Source of the DNA: Nocardia mexicana NBRC 108244
GTDB taxonomy: Bacteria > Actinomycetota > Actinomycetes > Mycobacteriales > Mycobacteriaceae
DNA length: 53,450 nucleotides
NCBI RefSeq assembly: GCF_001613165.1
Contig: NZ_BDBV01000028.1
Location: 1-53,450 of the forward strand
Direction: 5' to 3'
A program made the translations under genes and the position numbers. The notes below the pieces were generated by a model. The model was not told where the DNA came from. It was given only the letters and a program-made list of their open reading frames with translations, and did not search any database. Below are positions 1-10,927 of this stretch, piece by piece. The first letter of the stretch is position 1. Each line of letters starts with the position of its first letter.

Positions 1-87
1 ACCACAAGGCACGAACGCAAGGACCACCGCCACAAGGCACGAACGCCAGGACCACCGCCACAAGGCAGGAATGCGAGGGACCAGCGG
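1..87. repeat. Tandem 28-bp repeat, about three copies, at the window edge
   Basis: Two nearly identical 28-bp units occupy 3-30 and 31-58 (they differ at one base, CGCAAGG versus CGCCAGG), and a diverged third copy follows at 59-87. Each begins CACAAGGCACGAACGC. The array may continue to the left of the window. It lies upstream of the LysR gene and carries no convincing reading frame. It resembles the other locus-private tandem arrays here in style, but no head hairpin is visible. Confidence 0.8.
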
Positions 88-191
88 GTGGCGGCTCGTC
101 CTGCCGAGCAGGCATTCGAAAGACGCCCACTTATTATGAAAACCGAGTGCAACGAGGTGGACCGCGGCCCACCCGGAAGGGATGGGATCCG

Positions 192-1088
192 ATGAGCCTT
201 CGGCAGTACGAATACGCGCTGGCCGTCGCCGAGGCGGGCTCGGTGACGGCGGCGGCGGAGCTGCTGCACGTGGCTCAGCCGTCGCTGTCCCAGCAGATCC
301 GCAGCCTGGAGCGGGAGCTCGGCGTGAAGCTGTTCGCCCGCACGCCGAGCGGGCTGGTGCCCACCGTGGTCGGCCGGGCGTTCCTGCGGGAGGCGGAGGT
401 CGCGGTGAGCGCGTCGCGGCGGGCGCGGGCGACGGCGCGGGCCGGCGCCGACGACCTCGTGGGCGAGCTGGTGGTCGCGGCGCAGCTGGGCTTCGGCACG
501 CGGCAGTTGCCGGGCGCGCTGGGTGCGCTGCGCCGTCGTTTCCCGCGGCTGGAGGTCACCGTCTTCGAGGAGCCGAGCTCCGCGGAGCTGGATCGTCTGT
601 GCCGCCAGGGCGTGCTGGATCTCACCCTGATGGCGGCGTGCGAGCGATCCCCCAGCAACGCCCACCGCCTCGGCGGCGAGGAGTTCGTCGTGGTGCTGGG
701 CGCCGGGCATCGGCTGCTCGCCGCGGACCGCGTGGAGCTGCGCGATCTGGCGGGTGAGCCGTGGGTGCGGTTCGACCGCGACAGCGCGCTCGACGCCGTA
801 CTGCTGGAGGTGCTGCGGAACAACGAGCTGGCGCCGGCCACCGCCGCCCGGGTATCCCAGACGGCGACGGCCGTGCGCTGGGCCGCCCAGGGGCTGGGGG
901 TGACGCTGGTCCCGGCGTCCGCGGTTCCCCATGGTCACGAGCATCTCGTTCGGCCGGTGCTCCCGGCCGTGTCGCAGCCCGTCATCGCGGTGGTCCGGCA
1001 GGATCCGGGACCGGCGGAGACCGCCCTGCTCGAACTCCTGCGGCAGGAATCCTGGTCCGGGACAGCCCCTTTCGCGCAGGCCTCCTGA
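192..1088 (+). CDS. LysR-family transcriptional regulator
   Basis: A 298-residue protein with the usual LysR layout: a winged helix-turn-helix at residues 1-60 (QYEYALAVAEAGSVTAAAEL, then QPSLSQQIRSLERELGVKLF) and a two-lobed effector domain from about residue 90. The ATG at 192 is chosen because MSLRQYEYALAVAEAGS is the standard N-terminus of the family; an in-frame start at 147 would add 15 residues of unrelated sequence. GGAAGGGA lies about 10 bases before the ATG. It converges on the TetR gene, so its target is not obvious from position: LysR proteins usually act on a divergent gene, which would lie left of the window. Effector unknown. Confidence 0.9.
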   Translation: MSLRQYEYALAVAEAGSVTAAAELLHVAQPSLSQQIRSLERELGVKLFARTPSGLVPTVVGRAFLREAEVAVSASRRARATARAGADDLVGELVVAAQLGFGTRQLPGALGALRRRFPRLEVTVFEEPSSAELDRLCRQGVLDLTLMAACERSPSNAHRLGGEEFVVVLGAGHRLLAADRVELRDLAGEPWVRFDRDSALDAVLLEVLRNNELAPATAARVSQTATAVRWAAQGLGVTLVPASAVPHGHEHLVRPVLPAVSQPVIAVVRQDPGPAETALLELLRQESWSGTAPFAQAS

Positions 1089-1139
1089 ACGCTCCGCTCG
1101 AAAAGTATTCCGCGACAACGTTATTGAGCGGATGGTCCC

Positions 1140-1748
1140 TCAGGCGTTCTGCGCCGTGGCGCGGATGCCCGCGAGTACCACGCCGACTATGCGGTCCGCG
1201 TCCGCGCGGGTGAACGGGCGCGTGCCGCGGTTGACGATGAGACGCGCTGGGCCCGAGATCATTTCGCCGAGGAAGGTGCTGTCGACCGGGGGCAGCTCGC
1301 CCCGATCGACGGCGGCGTCGACCCGGCGTCGCAGGGCGGCCTGGCGCTGATCGAGGATTCTGACCAGGGCCTGTCGGACGGTGGGGCTCTGGCGCGCGGG
1401 CTGGACGGCCTGTTCGAGCGTGAGGCCGAACGGCGTTTCCAGGCCGCCGGCGAGGGCCACCAGGTAGTCCACCAGATCCCGGCGGATATCGCCGGTATCG
1501 GCGACCGAGGCGAGATCTTCGGCATAGCGCAGCACGGCCTCGACCACCAGTTCCTCGCGGTCGGGCCAGTTGCGGTAGACGCTGGTCTTGTTCACGCCCG
1601 CGAGCTCGGCGACTTCCTCGTAGCGGAAGCCCGCGATGCCGTCGCGCGCCACGAGTTCGGCGGTCGCGGCGAGGATCTGCGCGCGCACCCGCGCGTTGCG
1701 GCCGCCGGGGCGCCGTGCGGGCGGCCGGTCAGCGGACTCGTCGGCCAT
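1140..1748 (-). CDS. TetR-family repressor, divergent from a flavin monooxygenase and MFS pump
   Basis: A 202-residue TetR protein. The DNA-binding domain is near residues 20-66 (VRAQILAATAELVARDGIAG, then EEVAELAGVNKTSVYRNWPD); the rest is the helical ligand domain typical of the family. The ATG at 1748 is preferred over a GTG at 1760 because a perfect AGGAGG lies at 1760-1765, 11 bases upstream. The gene is transcribed away from the monooxygenase gene across a 141-bp gap, the usual arrangement for a repressor of the neighbouring detoxification and efflux genes. The ligand cannot be read from the sequence; a substrate of the pump or monooxygenase is the natural guess. Confidence 0.88.
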   Translation of the reverse strand: MADESADRPPARRPGGRNARVRAQILAATAELVARDGIAGFRYEEVAELAGVNKTSVYRNWPDREELVVEAVLRYAEDLASVADTGDIRRDLVDYLVALAGGLETPFGLTLEQAVQPARQSPTVRQALVRILDQRQAALRRRVDAAVDRGELPPVDSTFLGEMISGPARLIVNRGTRPFTRADADRIVGVVLAGIRATAQNA

Positions 1749-1889
1749 CGCCGCGCCCACCTCCTGTTCTCTGCTCGGGTGCCGATTGTCGCGCAGCCGC
1801 GTCGTTGCGGTGCACGCCGGGCGCCAGTACGCTTTCGTTAAAGCAACAGATTTTCTCTTTTAGTAGGGCATTCGATCGGAAGCATCCAC
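1749..1889. promoter_or_regulatory. Divergent control region with candidate TetR operator
   Basis: This gap separates the start codons of the TetR and monooxygenase genes. It holds a 14-bp inverted repeat, GCTTT-CGTT-AAAGC, at 1831-1844, in an AT-richer patch (1831-1866). Short palindromes in such gaps are typical TetR binding sites, but the assignment is inferred from position and symmetry only. No convincing -35/-10 pair was picked out. Confidence 0.45.
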
Positions 1890-2996
1890 GTGAAGATTCT
1901 TGTCTCCGGAGCCGGTATCGCCGGGCTCGCCTGCGCGCTCGAGCTCGGCGGGCGCGGCCACGACGTCACCGTCGTCGAGTACGCGCGGCAACTCCGGCTC
2001 ACCGGCACACCCATCGATATCCGCGGTGACGCGATCGAGGCCGTCGACGGGATGGGGCTGCTCGCGCGGATCCGAAAGCACCGGGTCCGGATGTCCGAGC
2101 TCACCCATTTCGTCGATAGTGCGGGCGAGCCGGTGGCCCGGATCCCGCTGGCGGAGGTCAACGACTCCGACGACGACATCGAGATCCTCCGCGAGGATCT
2201 CGTGCGCATCCTCGCCGATGCGCTCCCGGAGACCGCGGCGATCCGCTTCGGCGAGTCGATCGAGGCACTGACCGACGACGGCGGCGTGCGTTTCGCCTCG
2301 GGCCGCACCGGGCGGTACGATCTGGTGGTCGGTGCCGACGGGCAGTACTCCGCGGTGCGCGGACTCGTGTTCGGGCCTACGGCGGACTATCTCCGGCACC
2401 TCGGTGTGTACTTCGCGCTCGCCGATCTGCCCGGCGAGGCACGATCCGTGGGAGCCAACTCGATCTACAACGTCCCCGGTCGCATGGCGGGACTGTTCCG
2501 GTACGGGGGCAAGGCCGTTGCGGTCTTCCAGTTCCGCTCGGACGAGATCGATTACGACAACCGCGATCCGGACGCTCAGAAGAAGATCCTCATCGACGCG
2601 TTCGCGGGCTATCGGTCGTGGCGGATTCCGGAGTTGCTCGATGCGGCGCGTGCCGATCCCGGTTTCTACTTCACCTCCGCGAGCCAGATCCAGATGCCCT
2701 CCTGGCATCGCGGGCGGGTCGTCCTCGTCGGGGATGCCGGGTACAGCCCGGCCTTCCTGTCCGGCCGCGGCACCTCGCTCGCGCTCACCGGCGCCCGCTT
2801 TCTCGCCGAGGAACTCGAACGGTGCGGCGATGATCTCCCCGCCGCCTTCGCGGAATACGAAGGGCGGCAACGCCCCTACGTCACCTTCGCCCAGAGCCGG
2901 GTCTACGGCGGCCGCGACCGCATGCTGCCGACCACATGGGAGGCCATTGCCGCACGTAACAAGGCGCTGCAGGCCACGGACACCGGCGCGGCCTGA
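1890..2996 (+). CDS. FAD-dependent aromatic-type monooxygenase (PHBH fold)
   Basis: A 368-residue flavoprotein. The FAD-binding GxGxxG is GAGIAG at residues 7-12 with the acidic strand end at E30; the DG motif is VVGADG near 146-151; the GD motif is VVLVGDAGYSP near 278-287. The order of three motifs is that of class A flavoprotein monooxygenases (p-hydroxybenzoate hydroxylase fold), which also includes Tet(X)-type tetracycline-inactivating enzymes. The GD motif reads GDAGYSPAFLSGRG rather than the more common GDAAHxxxPxxGxG, as in a subgroup of actinobacterial enzymes. It likely hydroxylates a small aromatic or polyketide using NAD(P)H and O2 in the cytosol. It precedes the MFS pump by 77 bases, probably in one transcript. 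Substrate unknown. Confidence 0.85.
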   Translation: MKILVSGAGIAGLACALELGGRGHDVTVVEYARQLRLTGTPIDIRGDAIEAVDGMGLLARIRKHRVRMSELTHFVDSAGEPVARIPLAEVNDSDDDIEILREDLVRILADALPETAAIRFGESIEALTDDGGVRFASGRTGRYDLVVGADGQYSAVRGLVFGPTADYLRHLGVYFALADLPGEARSVGANSIYNVPGRMAGLFRYGGKAVAVFQFRSDEIDYDNRDPDAQKKILIDAFAGYRSWRIPELLDAARADPGFYFTSASQIQMPSWHRGRVVLVGDAGYSPAFLSGRGTSLALTGARFLAEELERCGDDLPAAFAEYEGRQRPYVTFAQSRVYGGRDRMLPTTWEAIAARNKALQATDTGAA

Positions 2997-3073
2997 ACCG
3001 TCGGCCGCGCGCCACCTACCGGATGTGCCGTTTCGCCGGAACCTCACCCTTGATGCGCTGGAGAGAATGCGTA

Positions 3074-4636
3074 GTGAAAGACATACTGAAAAACACCGAT
3101 TCCGTTGTCCGAGAGCACCATTGGAGTAGGCGGCTCATTCTGTGGGCGGCCGTGCTCACCCTCGCCAATGTCCTGGCCGATGTGGTGATCGGCTCGCCCA
3201 TGATGGTGCTGCCGCAGTTGCTGGAGCATTTCGATACCGACCAGGCGGCGTGGCTGAACGCCAGCGCGATGCTGGCCGGGGCGATCTGGTCGCCGCTGCT
3301 CGCGAAGAGTTCCGATATCTTCGGCAAGCGCCGGATACTCGTCGGCACACTGCTTCTCGCCTGTGCGGGAGCGCTGATCTGCCTTGCCGCGCCCAATGTC
3401 TGGATTTTCGTGGTGGGGCGCTTTCTGCAGGGAGCTGCCTTCGCCGCGGTGTTCCTCACTGTGGTTCTCGCGCGGCAGATTTGCAGCCCGGGGGTGGCGA
3501 TGGCGGTGGTCGGGTTGGTGACGTCCGGGTCGTCGCTCGTCGGGATCATCGAGCCGTTCCTGATGCAGCCGGTCATCGACGTGTTCGGTTATCGGAGTGT
3601 GTTCGTCGTGGCGGCGTTGCTCGCTGCGGTGGCCGCGCTCTGTGTGCGTTCGTTCATCCCGGAGTCGCCGATTCGCAGCACCGGCCGGATCGATGTCGGC
3701 GGGGCGCTGCTGCTCGGCGGCGGCCTCGGTGCGGTGCTCGCCTACGTCAGTCTCGGGAGGGATTTCGGGTGGCTGTCGGGGGGCATGATCGCGGTGCTGG
3801 TCGGCGGTGCCGCTGCGCTGGCCGGGTGGGTGTTCCGCGCGCTGCGGGTCGATGAACCCATCATCGACATCAGGGTCCTCGGCCGCCCGATTCTGCTGAC
3901 ACTGCTGGCTCTGGTGCTGGCGGCGGGCTCCTTCCGGAGCATGCTGCAGCTGACCGGCATCATTGCCCAGGTGCCGTCTGACCTGGGGCTCGGTTACGGG
4001 CTGGGACACGGGGAGGCGGTCGCGGTGCTGCTCGCCGCACCCAATGTCGGCATCGTTGTCGGCGGTACCTGTGCGGGATGGATCGCGGGGCGCTTCGGTC
4101 CCGCGCTGCCGCTGCTCGGCGGGATCGCCGTCGGGGCGGTGGCGACCTTCGCGATGCTGGCGGGCGTATCCGTGCTTCCACTGGCGATCGCCTGCGGCGC
4201 CCTGGTCGGCGTGGCCGCCGGTGCGATCGGCGCCTCCGGATACAACCTGGCGACCAACCTCGAAACACCCCGGCGACAAGGCACAACCGCCGGCCTGGTG
4301 TCGGTGGTTCTCGCCCTCGGCTCCGTCGTCTTCAACTTCGCCGGTGGCGAGATCCTCAAGGCCACCAGCATTCCCGGCACCTTCGCCGACGGCGCCCCGG
4401 TAAGTACGGCAACCGGCGTATACCTCTACGTCGCAATGGCGGGAGTGCTGTTCATCCTCGCCTCGATCCCCGCGATCATGCTGGCGCGCAACAAATCTGG
4501 TACGCCCAGCACTTCAACGGCACCTGCTCCACCGCCACATTCCCGGCAGGCTCTTGGCCGGGATCCACAACTCGCCACGGTGGATTCCGGCCAAGAGCGC
4601 GCCGGAAATAATGGAGGCGATACGTCCACGCCGTAA
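3074..4636 (+). CDS. MFS efflux pump, DHA2-like (14 helices), with repeat-derived C-terminus
   Basis: A 520-residue membrane protein with about 14 hydrophobic segments; LPQLLEHFDTDQAAWLNASA in the first loop and the FGKRR loop fit drug:H+ antiporters of the EmrB/QacA group. The GTG at 3074 is chosen because GGAGAG sits 8 bases before it; an upstream ATG at 3023 lacks this. The pump likely exports a substrate related to the monooxygenase upstream. The last helix ends near ILASIPAIMLARNK. The remaining roughly 45 residues, rich in S, T, P and A, are encoded by the intergenic repeat family: two inverted head palindromes (4539-4566, 4582-4609) fall inside the frame and the stop is in the repeat. 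The C-terminal tail was therefore probably acquired from the repeat. Confidence 0.88.
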   Translation: MKDILKNTDSVVREHHWSRRLILWAAVLTLANVLADVVIGSPMMVLPQLLEHFDTDQAAWLNASAMLAGAIWSPLLAKSSDIFGKRRILVGTLLLACAGALICLAAPNVWIFVVGRFLQGAAFAAVFLTVVLARQICSPGVAMAVVGLVTSGSSLVGIIEPFLMQPVIDVFGYRSVFVVAALLAAVAALCVRSFIPESPIRSTGRIDVGGALLLGGGLGAVLAYVSLGRDFGWLSGGMIAVLVGGAAALAGWVFRALRVDEPIIDIRVLGRPILLTLLALVLAAGSFRSMLQLTGIIAQVPSDLGLGYGLGHGEAVAVLLAAPNVGIVVGGTCAGWIAGRFGPALPLLGGIAVGAVATFAMLAGVSVLPLAIACGALVGVAAGAIGASGYNLATNLETPRRQGTTAGLVSVVLALGSVVFNFAGGEILKATSIPGTFADGAPVSTATGVYLYVAMAGVLFILASIPAIMLARNKSGTPSTSTAPAPPPHSRQALGRDPQLATVDSGQERAGNNGGDTSTP

Positions 4637-4931
4637 ATAATGATGGAGGCGATGCCTCCACGCCGGAATGCTCATGGAGGCAATGCCGACGCACCGGAAC
4701 GATGAAGGGGAAAGTACCAACGCATCGGAATCCCCTCGTAGCGCGGCAACGGTACTCCATTCCGATCAGCACGCACCACCACCGTATTTCCCGACATGCC
4801 CACCCTCACATCCCCGACATGCCCACCCTCATATCCCCGGCACGCACCACCCTCATATCCCCGGCACGCACCACCCTCACATCCCCGGCACGCACCACCC
4901 TCACATCCCCGGCACACTTTTGGCCGGGGTC
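4539..4931. repeat. Composite repeat locus: inverted head pair plus two facing tandem arrays
   Basis: A minus-oriented head palindrome (4539-4566) and a plus-oriented head (4582-4609) form an inverted pair 15 bases apart. A diverged array follows the plus head, with units of the type CGCCGGAAT..ATGGAGGCGATG, including a perfect GGAGGC-GAT-GCCTCC hairpin. From about 4783 to 4918 a second array runs in the opposite sense: about five 23-24 bp units, CCCCGGCACGCACCACCCTC plus ACAT or ATAT. It ends in a minus-oriented head, 4911-4931, that touches the stop codon of the following short-chain dehydrogenase gene. No separate gene is seen between 4637 and 4929. Confidence 0.85.
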
Positions 4932-5673
4932 AGAGCTGGCTGGCGCCTCCGTCCACGGCGAGTTCGGTGCCGGTCGTGTAGGTGGCGTCGAAGGCCAGGA
5001 AGGCTGCTGCTCTGGCTATTTCGTCGGGAGTTCCGAAGCGGCGCATGGGGTTTGCCGCTACCCGCTGTGCCTTGAATTGCTCGGCGGCCTCTGCGGTCAT
5101 CGTCTTCTCGAGTGTGCCCGTGTCGACCGGCCCCGGGCTGATCGCGTTCACCCGGATACCGCGCGGGAGGAGCTCACGGGAGAGGCTGCGGGCCATCGAG
5201 CGCAACGCCGCCTTGCCTGCCGCGTAGACACCGGCCTCCTCCAGGCCCATGACGTTCGCGATCGAGGTGGTGAGGACGACCCCGGCGCCCGCGCTCAGCA
5301 GCGGGGCGAGCTTCTGCACAGTGAAGTAGGCGCCCTTGACGTTGGTCGCGAACAGGTCGTCGTAGAACTGTTCGGTCGTCGATTCGAAGGGCATGGTGCG
5401 GGTGATGCCCGCGTTGACGAACAGGGCGTCGACCGTGCCGAACTCGCCCTTCACCCGGTCGGCCAGGACATCCAGGTCGGACAGTTGGGCCACATCGCCT
5501 CTGACCGCGATCACGTTCTCGCCGAGCCGCTTTCGCGCCGTGTCGAGCGTCGGCTGGGAACGACCGGTGATCACCACGCGCGCCCCGCCGTCCACCAGCA
5601 GCTCCGCCATCGCCAAACCTATACCGCTACCGCCACCTGTGATCACTACGTTCTTGTCGCTGTAGGCACTCAT
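4930..5673 (-). CDS. Short-chain dehydrogenase/reductase (first of a pair)
   Basis: A 247-residue classical SDR. The cofactor site is TGGGSGIG at residues 12-19; the active site is the YAAGK pair with an upstream serine in TTSIANVMG; NAG is present in FVNAGIT; the C-terminus is the usual TTGTELAVDGG. The arginine in VVITGRSQ suggests an NADP(H) preference, as inference. The ATG at 5673 follows AAGGAACGAAGGGC. A longer open frame extends upstream to 6636, but that part is an out-of-frame shadow of the next SDR gene. It lies 89 bases downstream of the second SDR gene on the same strand, so co-transcription is likely. Its TGA stop abuts the head of the repeat locus. Substrate unknown. Confidence 0.88.
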   Translation of the reverse strand: MSAYSDKNVVITGGGSGIGLAMAELLVDGGARVVITGRSQPTLDTARKRLGENVIAVRGDVAQLSDLDVLADRVKGEFGTVDALFVNAGITRTMPFESTTEQFYDDLFATNVKGAYFTVQKLAPLLSAGAGVVLTTSIANVMGLEEAGVYAAGKAALRSMARSLSRELLPRGIRVNAISPGPVDTGTLEKTMTAEAAEQFKAQRVAANPMRRFGTPDEIARAAAFLAFDATYTTGTELAVDGGASQL

Positions 5674-5762
5674 GCCCTTCGTTCCTTCTCTCGAAATTCG
5701 ATTACGCGGCACCGCGCAATTTGGCAAAACCGGTTCCGCCGATCTGACACTCCGGATTACTG

Positions 5763-6533
5763 TCAGCCCCTGGGGAATTCGCCGCCGTCCACGACGAGAC
5801 TGCTCCCGGTCAGCCAACTCGCCCTGCCCGAAACGAGGAACAGCACCGCGTCGGCAATATCGTCGGGCCGCCCGTCCCGGCCCAGCGGCGGGGCGGTGTT
5901 GTCCTGGCCCGGACCCTCGTTGATGCGAGCCCACTGCTCCCGTGTCGCCTCGCCGCCGGGGGTGGCGGTTCGGCCGGGAGACACGGTGTTGACCCGGATT
6001 CCGAACGGGGCCAGTTCGGCGGCCAGGCCCCGGCTGTAGTTCTCCAATGCCGCCTTCGCCGCCGTGTAGTGCAGGAACGGCGGCGCCACGGTGGGGGTCG
6101 CGGCCGAGCCGATGTGCACGATCATCCCCGACCGCCGCTCCCGCATCCCCGGCGCCAGCAGCGCGTCCAGGCGCACCGACGACAGGAAATTCAGGTTCAG
6201 CGCGTTCTGCCACTCCTCGTCGGGAATGGCCAGGGCACCCTTGTGCGGTCCCGCCCCGCCCGCGTTGTGCACCAGGATGTCCACCCCGCCGAGCACCTCC
6301 CGCACGGCCGCGGCGAGCGCCTCCGCACCGGACCGTGTCTGCACATCGGCCGCCACGAACGCGGCCCCTTCCGGCACCGTGCTCGCCGCCGACCTGGCGG
6401 TCGTGAGCACCTCGGCACCCGCTTCCAGGAGTTGGCGCACAATGGCGGCTCCGATACCGCGCGAGCCACCCGTCACCAATGCCCGCTTTCCCGCGAGCTC
6501 CCGCTGTCCCGAACCGTTTCCGAGCGTGGTCAT
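5763..6533 (-). CDS. Short-chain dehydrogenase/reductase (second of a pair)
   Basis: A 256-residue classical SDR: cofactor motif TGGSRGIG at residues 21-28, NAG in LVHNAGGAG, a serine in IVHIGSAATP, the YTAAK active-site pair and the terminal SSLVVDGG. The start at 6533 is supported by AAAGGGAACGG just upstream; 31 further in-frame residues would lack family similarity. It resembles the neighbouring SDR only at the family level, so the pair need not be a recent duplication. The two may reduce or oxidise successive alcohol/ketone groups of one substrate, but nothing in the sequence names it. Confidence 0.88.
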   Translation of the reverse strand: MTTLGNGSGQRELAGKRALVTGGSRGIGAAIVRQLLEAGAEVLTTARSAASTVPEGAAFVAADVQTRSGAEALAAAVREVLGGVDILVHNAGGAGPHKGALAIPDEEWQNALNLNFLSSVRLDALLAPGMRERRSGMIVHIGSAATPTVAPPFLHYTAAKAALENYSRGLAAELAPFGIRVNTVSPGRTATPGGEATREQWARINEGPGQDNTAPPLGRDGRPDDIADAVLFLVSGRASWLTGSSLVVDGGEFPRG

Positions 6534-6826
6534 GCCACCGTTCCCTTTCGATTGCGTGCCACTCGACGGAAAGGAATCGTTGTGCGCAAAGCACGAATTC
6601 GTAGAAATCGCGACGCACCCCGTCAAGCCATTTCACGGTATGCCCGGAAAACAGTGGGAGGCAAAGACGAAATAACAGCAGACCCTATAGGAAGTCCCTA
6701 TGTCGTCCGATCAGCCACCAGGCGGCCTCGAACGAACCCGCTACGCTCGACAAACACTGCCCTCGGCCCGGACGGGCATCTCGTAGCACCAGTCACCCTG
6801 GAAGTCCTGATAGGCGCCAGGCCCGG
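6534..6826. other. Intergenic stretch without a recognisable gene
   Basis: This stretch separates the SDR and PhzF genes. Both strands carry only short open frames with no recognisable family. The part at 6660-6720 is AT-richer than the surroundings and has a small palindrome, CTATAGGAAGTCCCTATG, at 6685-6702. It would contain the promoter of the SDR pair. Confidence 0.5.
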
Positions 6827-7645
6827 TCAATCCGGTAGGCGCACAACGCCGTCCAGGTAACGGTGGCAGCGGCCGGTGAGGAGGACGCGGTCTGCGGCGA
6901 GGGTGCAGCGGAGGCGGCCGCCGCGGGCGGACAGTTGATGGGCGGTCAGGTCGGCGCGGCCGAAATCGGTGCTCCAGATCGGGGTCAGCTGGGCGTGTGC
7001 CGAACCGGTGACCGGATCCTCCGGGATGCCGACGCCGGGGGCGAAGAAGCGGGAGACGAAGTCGGCGGTGTCGCCGGGCGCGGTCAGGATGACGCCGCGG
7101 GCCAGCTTCGGGAAGGCCGACAGGTTCGGCCGGGCCGTGCGGACCTCCCGCTCGGAGGCGACGATGATCACCTCGTCCTGGCCGGTCAGGGTGCGCAGCG
7201 GGCGCACGCCCAGCGCGTCCACCAGGTCCGGGTCGGCCACCACGTCCAGGGAGGCGACGGCGGGGAGGTCGAGCACGAGTTCGTCGGCGTCGGTGCGGTC
7301 GACGGTCAGCCAGCCGCTGCGGGTGAAGAAATGCACGCGGTCGCTACCGGGATGCATATCGTCGAGGATCTGCGCGGCCGACGCCAGCGTCGCATGCCCG
7401 CACATGTCGACCTCCACCGCGGGCGTGAACCAACGCAGGTGAAAGGCCGGGCCCTCGCCCGGCGCCGCCCCCGCCTCCGGCGGCAACTCCGATACGTAGA
7501 AGGCGGTTTCGGCGAGATTGTTCTCCTCGGCCAGTTGCTGCAGCAGCTCGTCGGGCAGCCACTCGAGCAGCGGCATCACCGCCGCCGGGTTGCCCGTGAA
7601 CGGCGCGTCGGCGAATGCATCGATCTGATGCAGCAGGACCTCCAT
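6827..7645 (-). CDS. PhzF-family isomerase/epimerase-like protein
   Basis: A 272-residue protein of the PhzF / diaminopimelate-epimerase fold. The N-terminus LHQIDAFADAPFTGNPAAV and the motif ENNLAETAFY (catalytic glutamate near residue 46) are hallmarks, as are MCGHATLASA near the middle and PVTGSAHAQL in the second half, where DAP epimerase would have its second cysteine. PhzF itself isomerises a phenazine precursor, but most family members have no known substrate and no phenazine genes are nearby. The ATG at 7645 begins the conserved fold; a 15-residue upstream extension is not conserved in type. Stands alone. Confidence 0.88.
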   Translation of the reverse strand: MEVLLHQIDAFADAPFTGNPAAVMPLLEWLPDELLQQLAEENNLAETAFYVSELPPEAGAAPGEGPAFHLRWFTPAVEVDMCGHATLASAAQILDDMHPGSDRVHFFTRSGWLTVDRTDADELVLDLPAVASLDVVADPDLVDALGVRPLRTLTGQDEVIIVASEREVRTARPNLSAFPKLARGVILTAPGDTADFVSRFFAPGVGIPEDPVTGSAHAQLTPIWSTDFGRADLTAHQLSARGGRLRCTLAADRVLLTGRCHRYLDGVVRLPD

Positions 7646-7828
7646 ACTGCCGAAGGTACCCGTGTTCCCAATAGACACGCGGGACAACACCGTTCACGGC
7701 GCGCCATAGCATGCGACCAGTTAGCCGCCCGAAAAACCGCTGTAGTCAGCCGCTTTCGCCGGACCGGTGTCAGGCATTCTCGCCCCATCGGGCACCGTGG
7801 GCATCAGGTGCCGCGTCTCAGGCTCGCG

Positions 7829-10252
<2,424 letters not shown>

Positions 10253-10310
10253 GCCGACAGCCTAGAACGTCCCGCCCGCCACGGCCCCGAGGCGCGTCCA
10301 CACCCGGCAC

Positions 10311-10908
10311 TGATCCCGGCCACAGAGCATGCCGGGAAATAAGGGACATACACGTGCCGGGAAATAAGGGATATGCGCGTGCCGGAAAATAAGGGATATG
10401 CACGTGCCGGGCGGGAAATAAGGGATGTGCACGTGCCGGGAATGAAAGACATGTACGCGCCGGGAATGAAGGATGTACCGAGACTTGAAGGACGTGCCGG
10501 AACATGAAGGCACACCGGGACATGAAGGCACACCGGGACATAAAGGCGTGCCGGAACATAAAGGCGTGCCGGGGCATGAAGGCGTGCCGGGGCATGAAGG
10601 CGTGCCGGGATACGAAGGATGGGCCGGGGCATGAAGGATTTGCACAGGCCGAGGCAGGAAGTACACGCACACACCAAGACGCGAAGACCACGCACAGGCC
10701 GGAGCACGAAGGGTCGGTATGTATCGGCCGAGCACCAAACACCCACAGACCAAGGCACGAAAAGCACGCACAAGCCGGAGCACAAAAGCATAAGCACGCA
10801 CAGGCCCGGGCACAGAAACACCCACAGACCGAGACACCAAAAGCACACACAGGCCGGGACACAAAGGGTAGGTATGCACAGGCCAGGGGTTTGTATTGGC
10901 CGGAATCT
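10311..10908. repeat. Composite repeat locus, about 600 bp, between ctpE and an XRE gene
   Basis: A plus-oriented head variant (TGATCCCGGCCACAGAGC at 10311-10328, then ATGCCGGGAAAT) starts an array of 18-29 bp units. Early units read GTGCCGGGAAATAAGGGATA plus TGCAC; later ones GTGCCGGGGCATGAAGGC. From about 10640 the units become degenerate (GGCCGGAGCACGAAGG type, with CACGCACAGG spacers). A degenerate minus-oriented head closes the locus at 10881-10908 (GGCCAGGGG..TTGGCCGGAATC). The whole 675-base gap 10253-10927 is filled this way and shows no gene. Confidence 0.85.
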
Positions 10909-10927
10909 CAGATCGGGGCTGGGCTCC

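Noticed and set aside
1890..4636. Part of an antibiotic biosynthetic cluster
   Set aside because: No synthase, synthetase, carrier protein or tailoring set beyond the monooxygenase and two generic SDR genes is present.
4930..6636. A single 568-residue fused dehydrogenase
   Set aside because: Only the last 247 residues are an SDR; the upstream part is the antiframe of the neighbouring SDR gene on the same strand, which has its own start and ribosome site.
6660..6826. A gene fragment or mobile-element remnant
   Set aside because: Both strands were read in all frames; only short peptides without family likeness appear.
10311..10908. CRISPR array
   Set aside because: Units are adjacent and vary gradually in sequence and length; there are no unique spacers of constant size and no cas genes. 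The same holds for the arrays at 4.8, 22.3, 23.6 and 34.6 kb.
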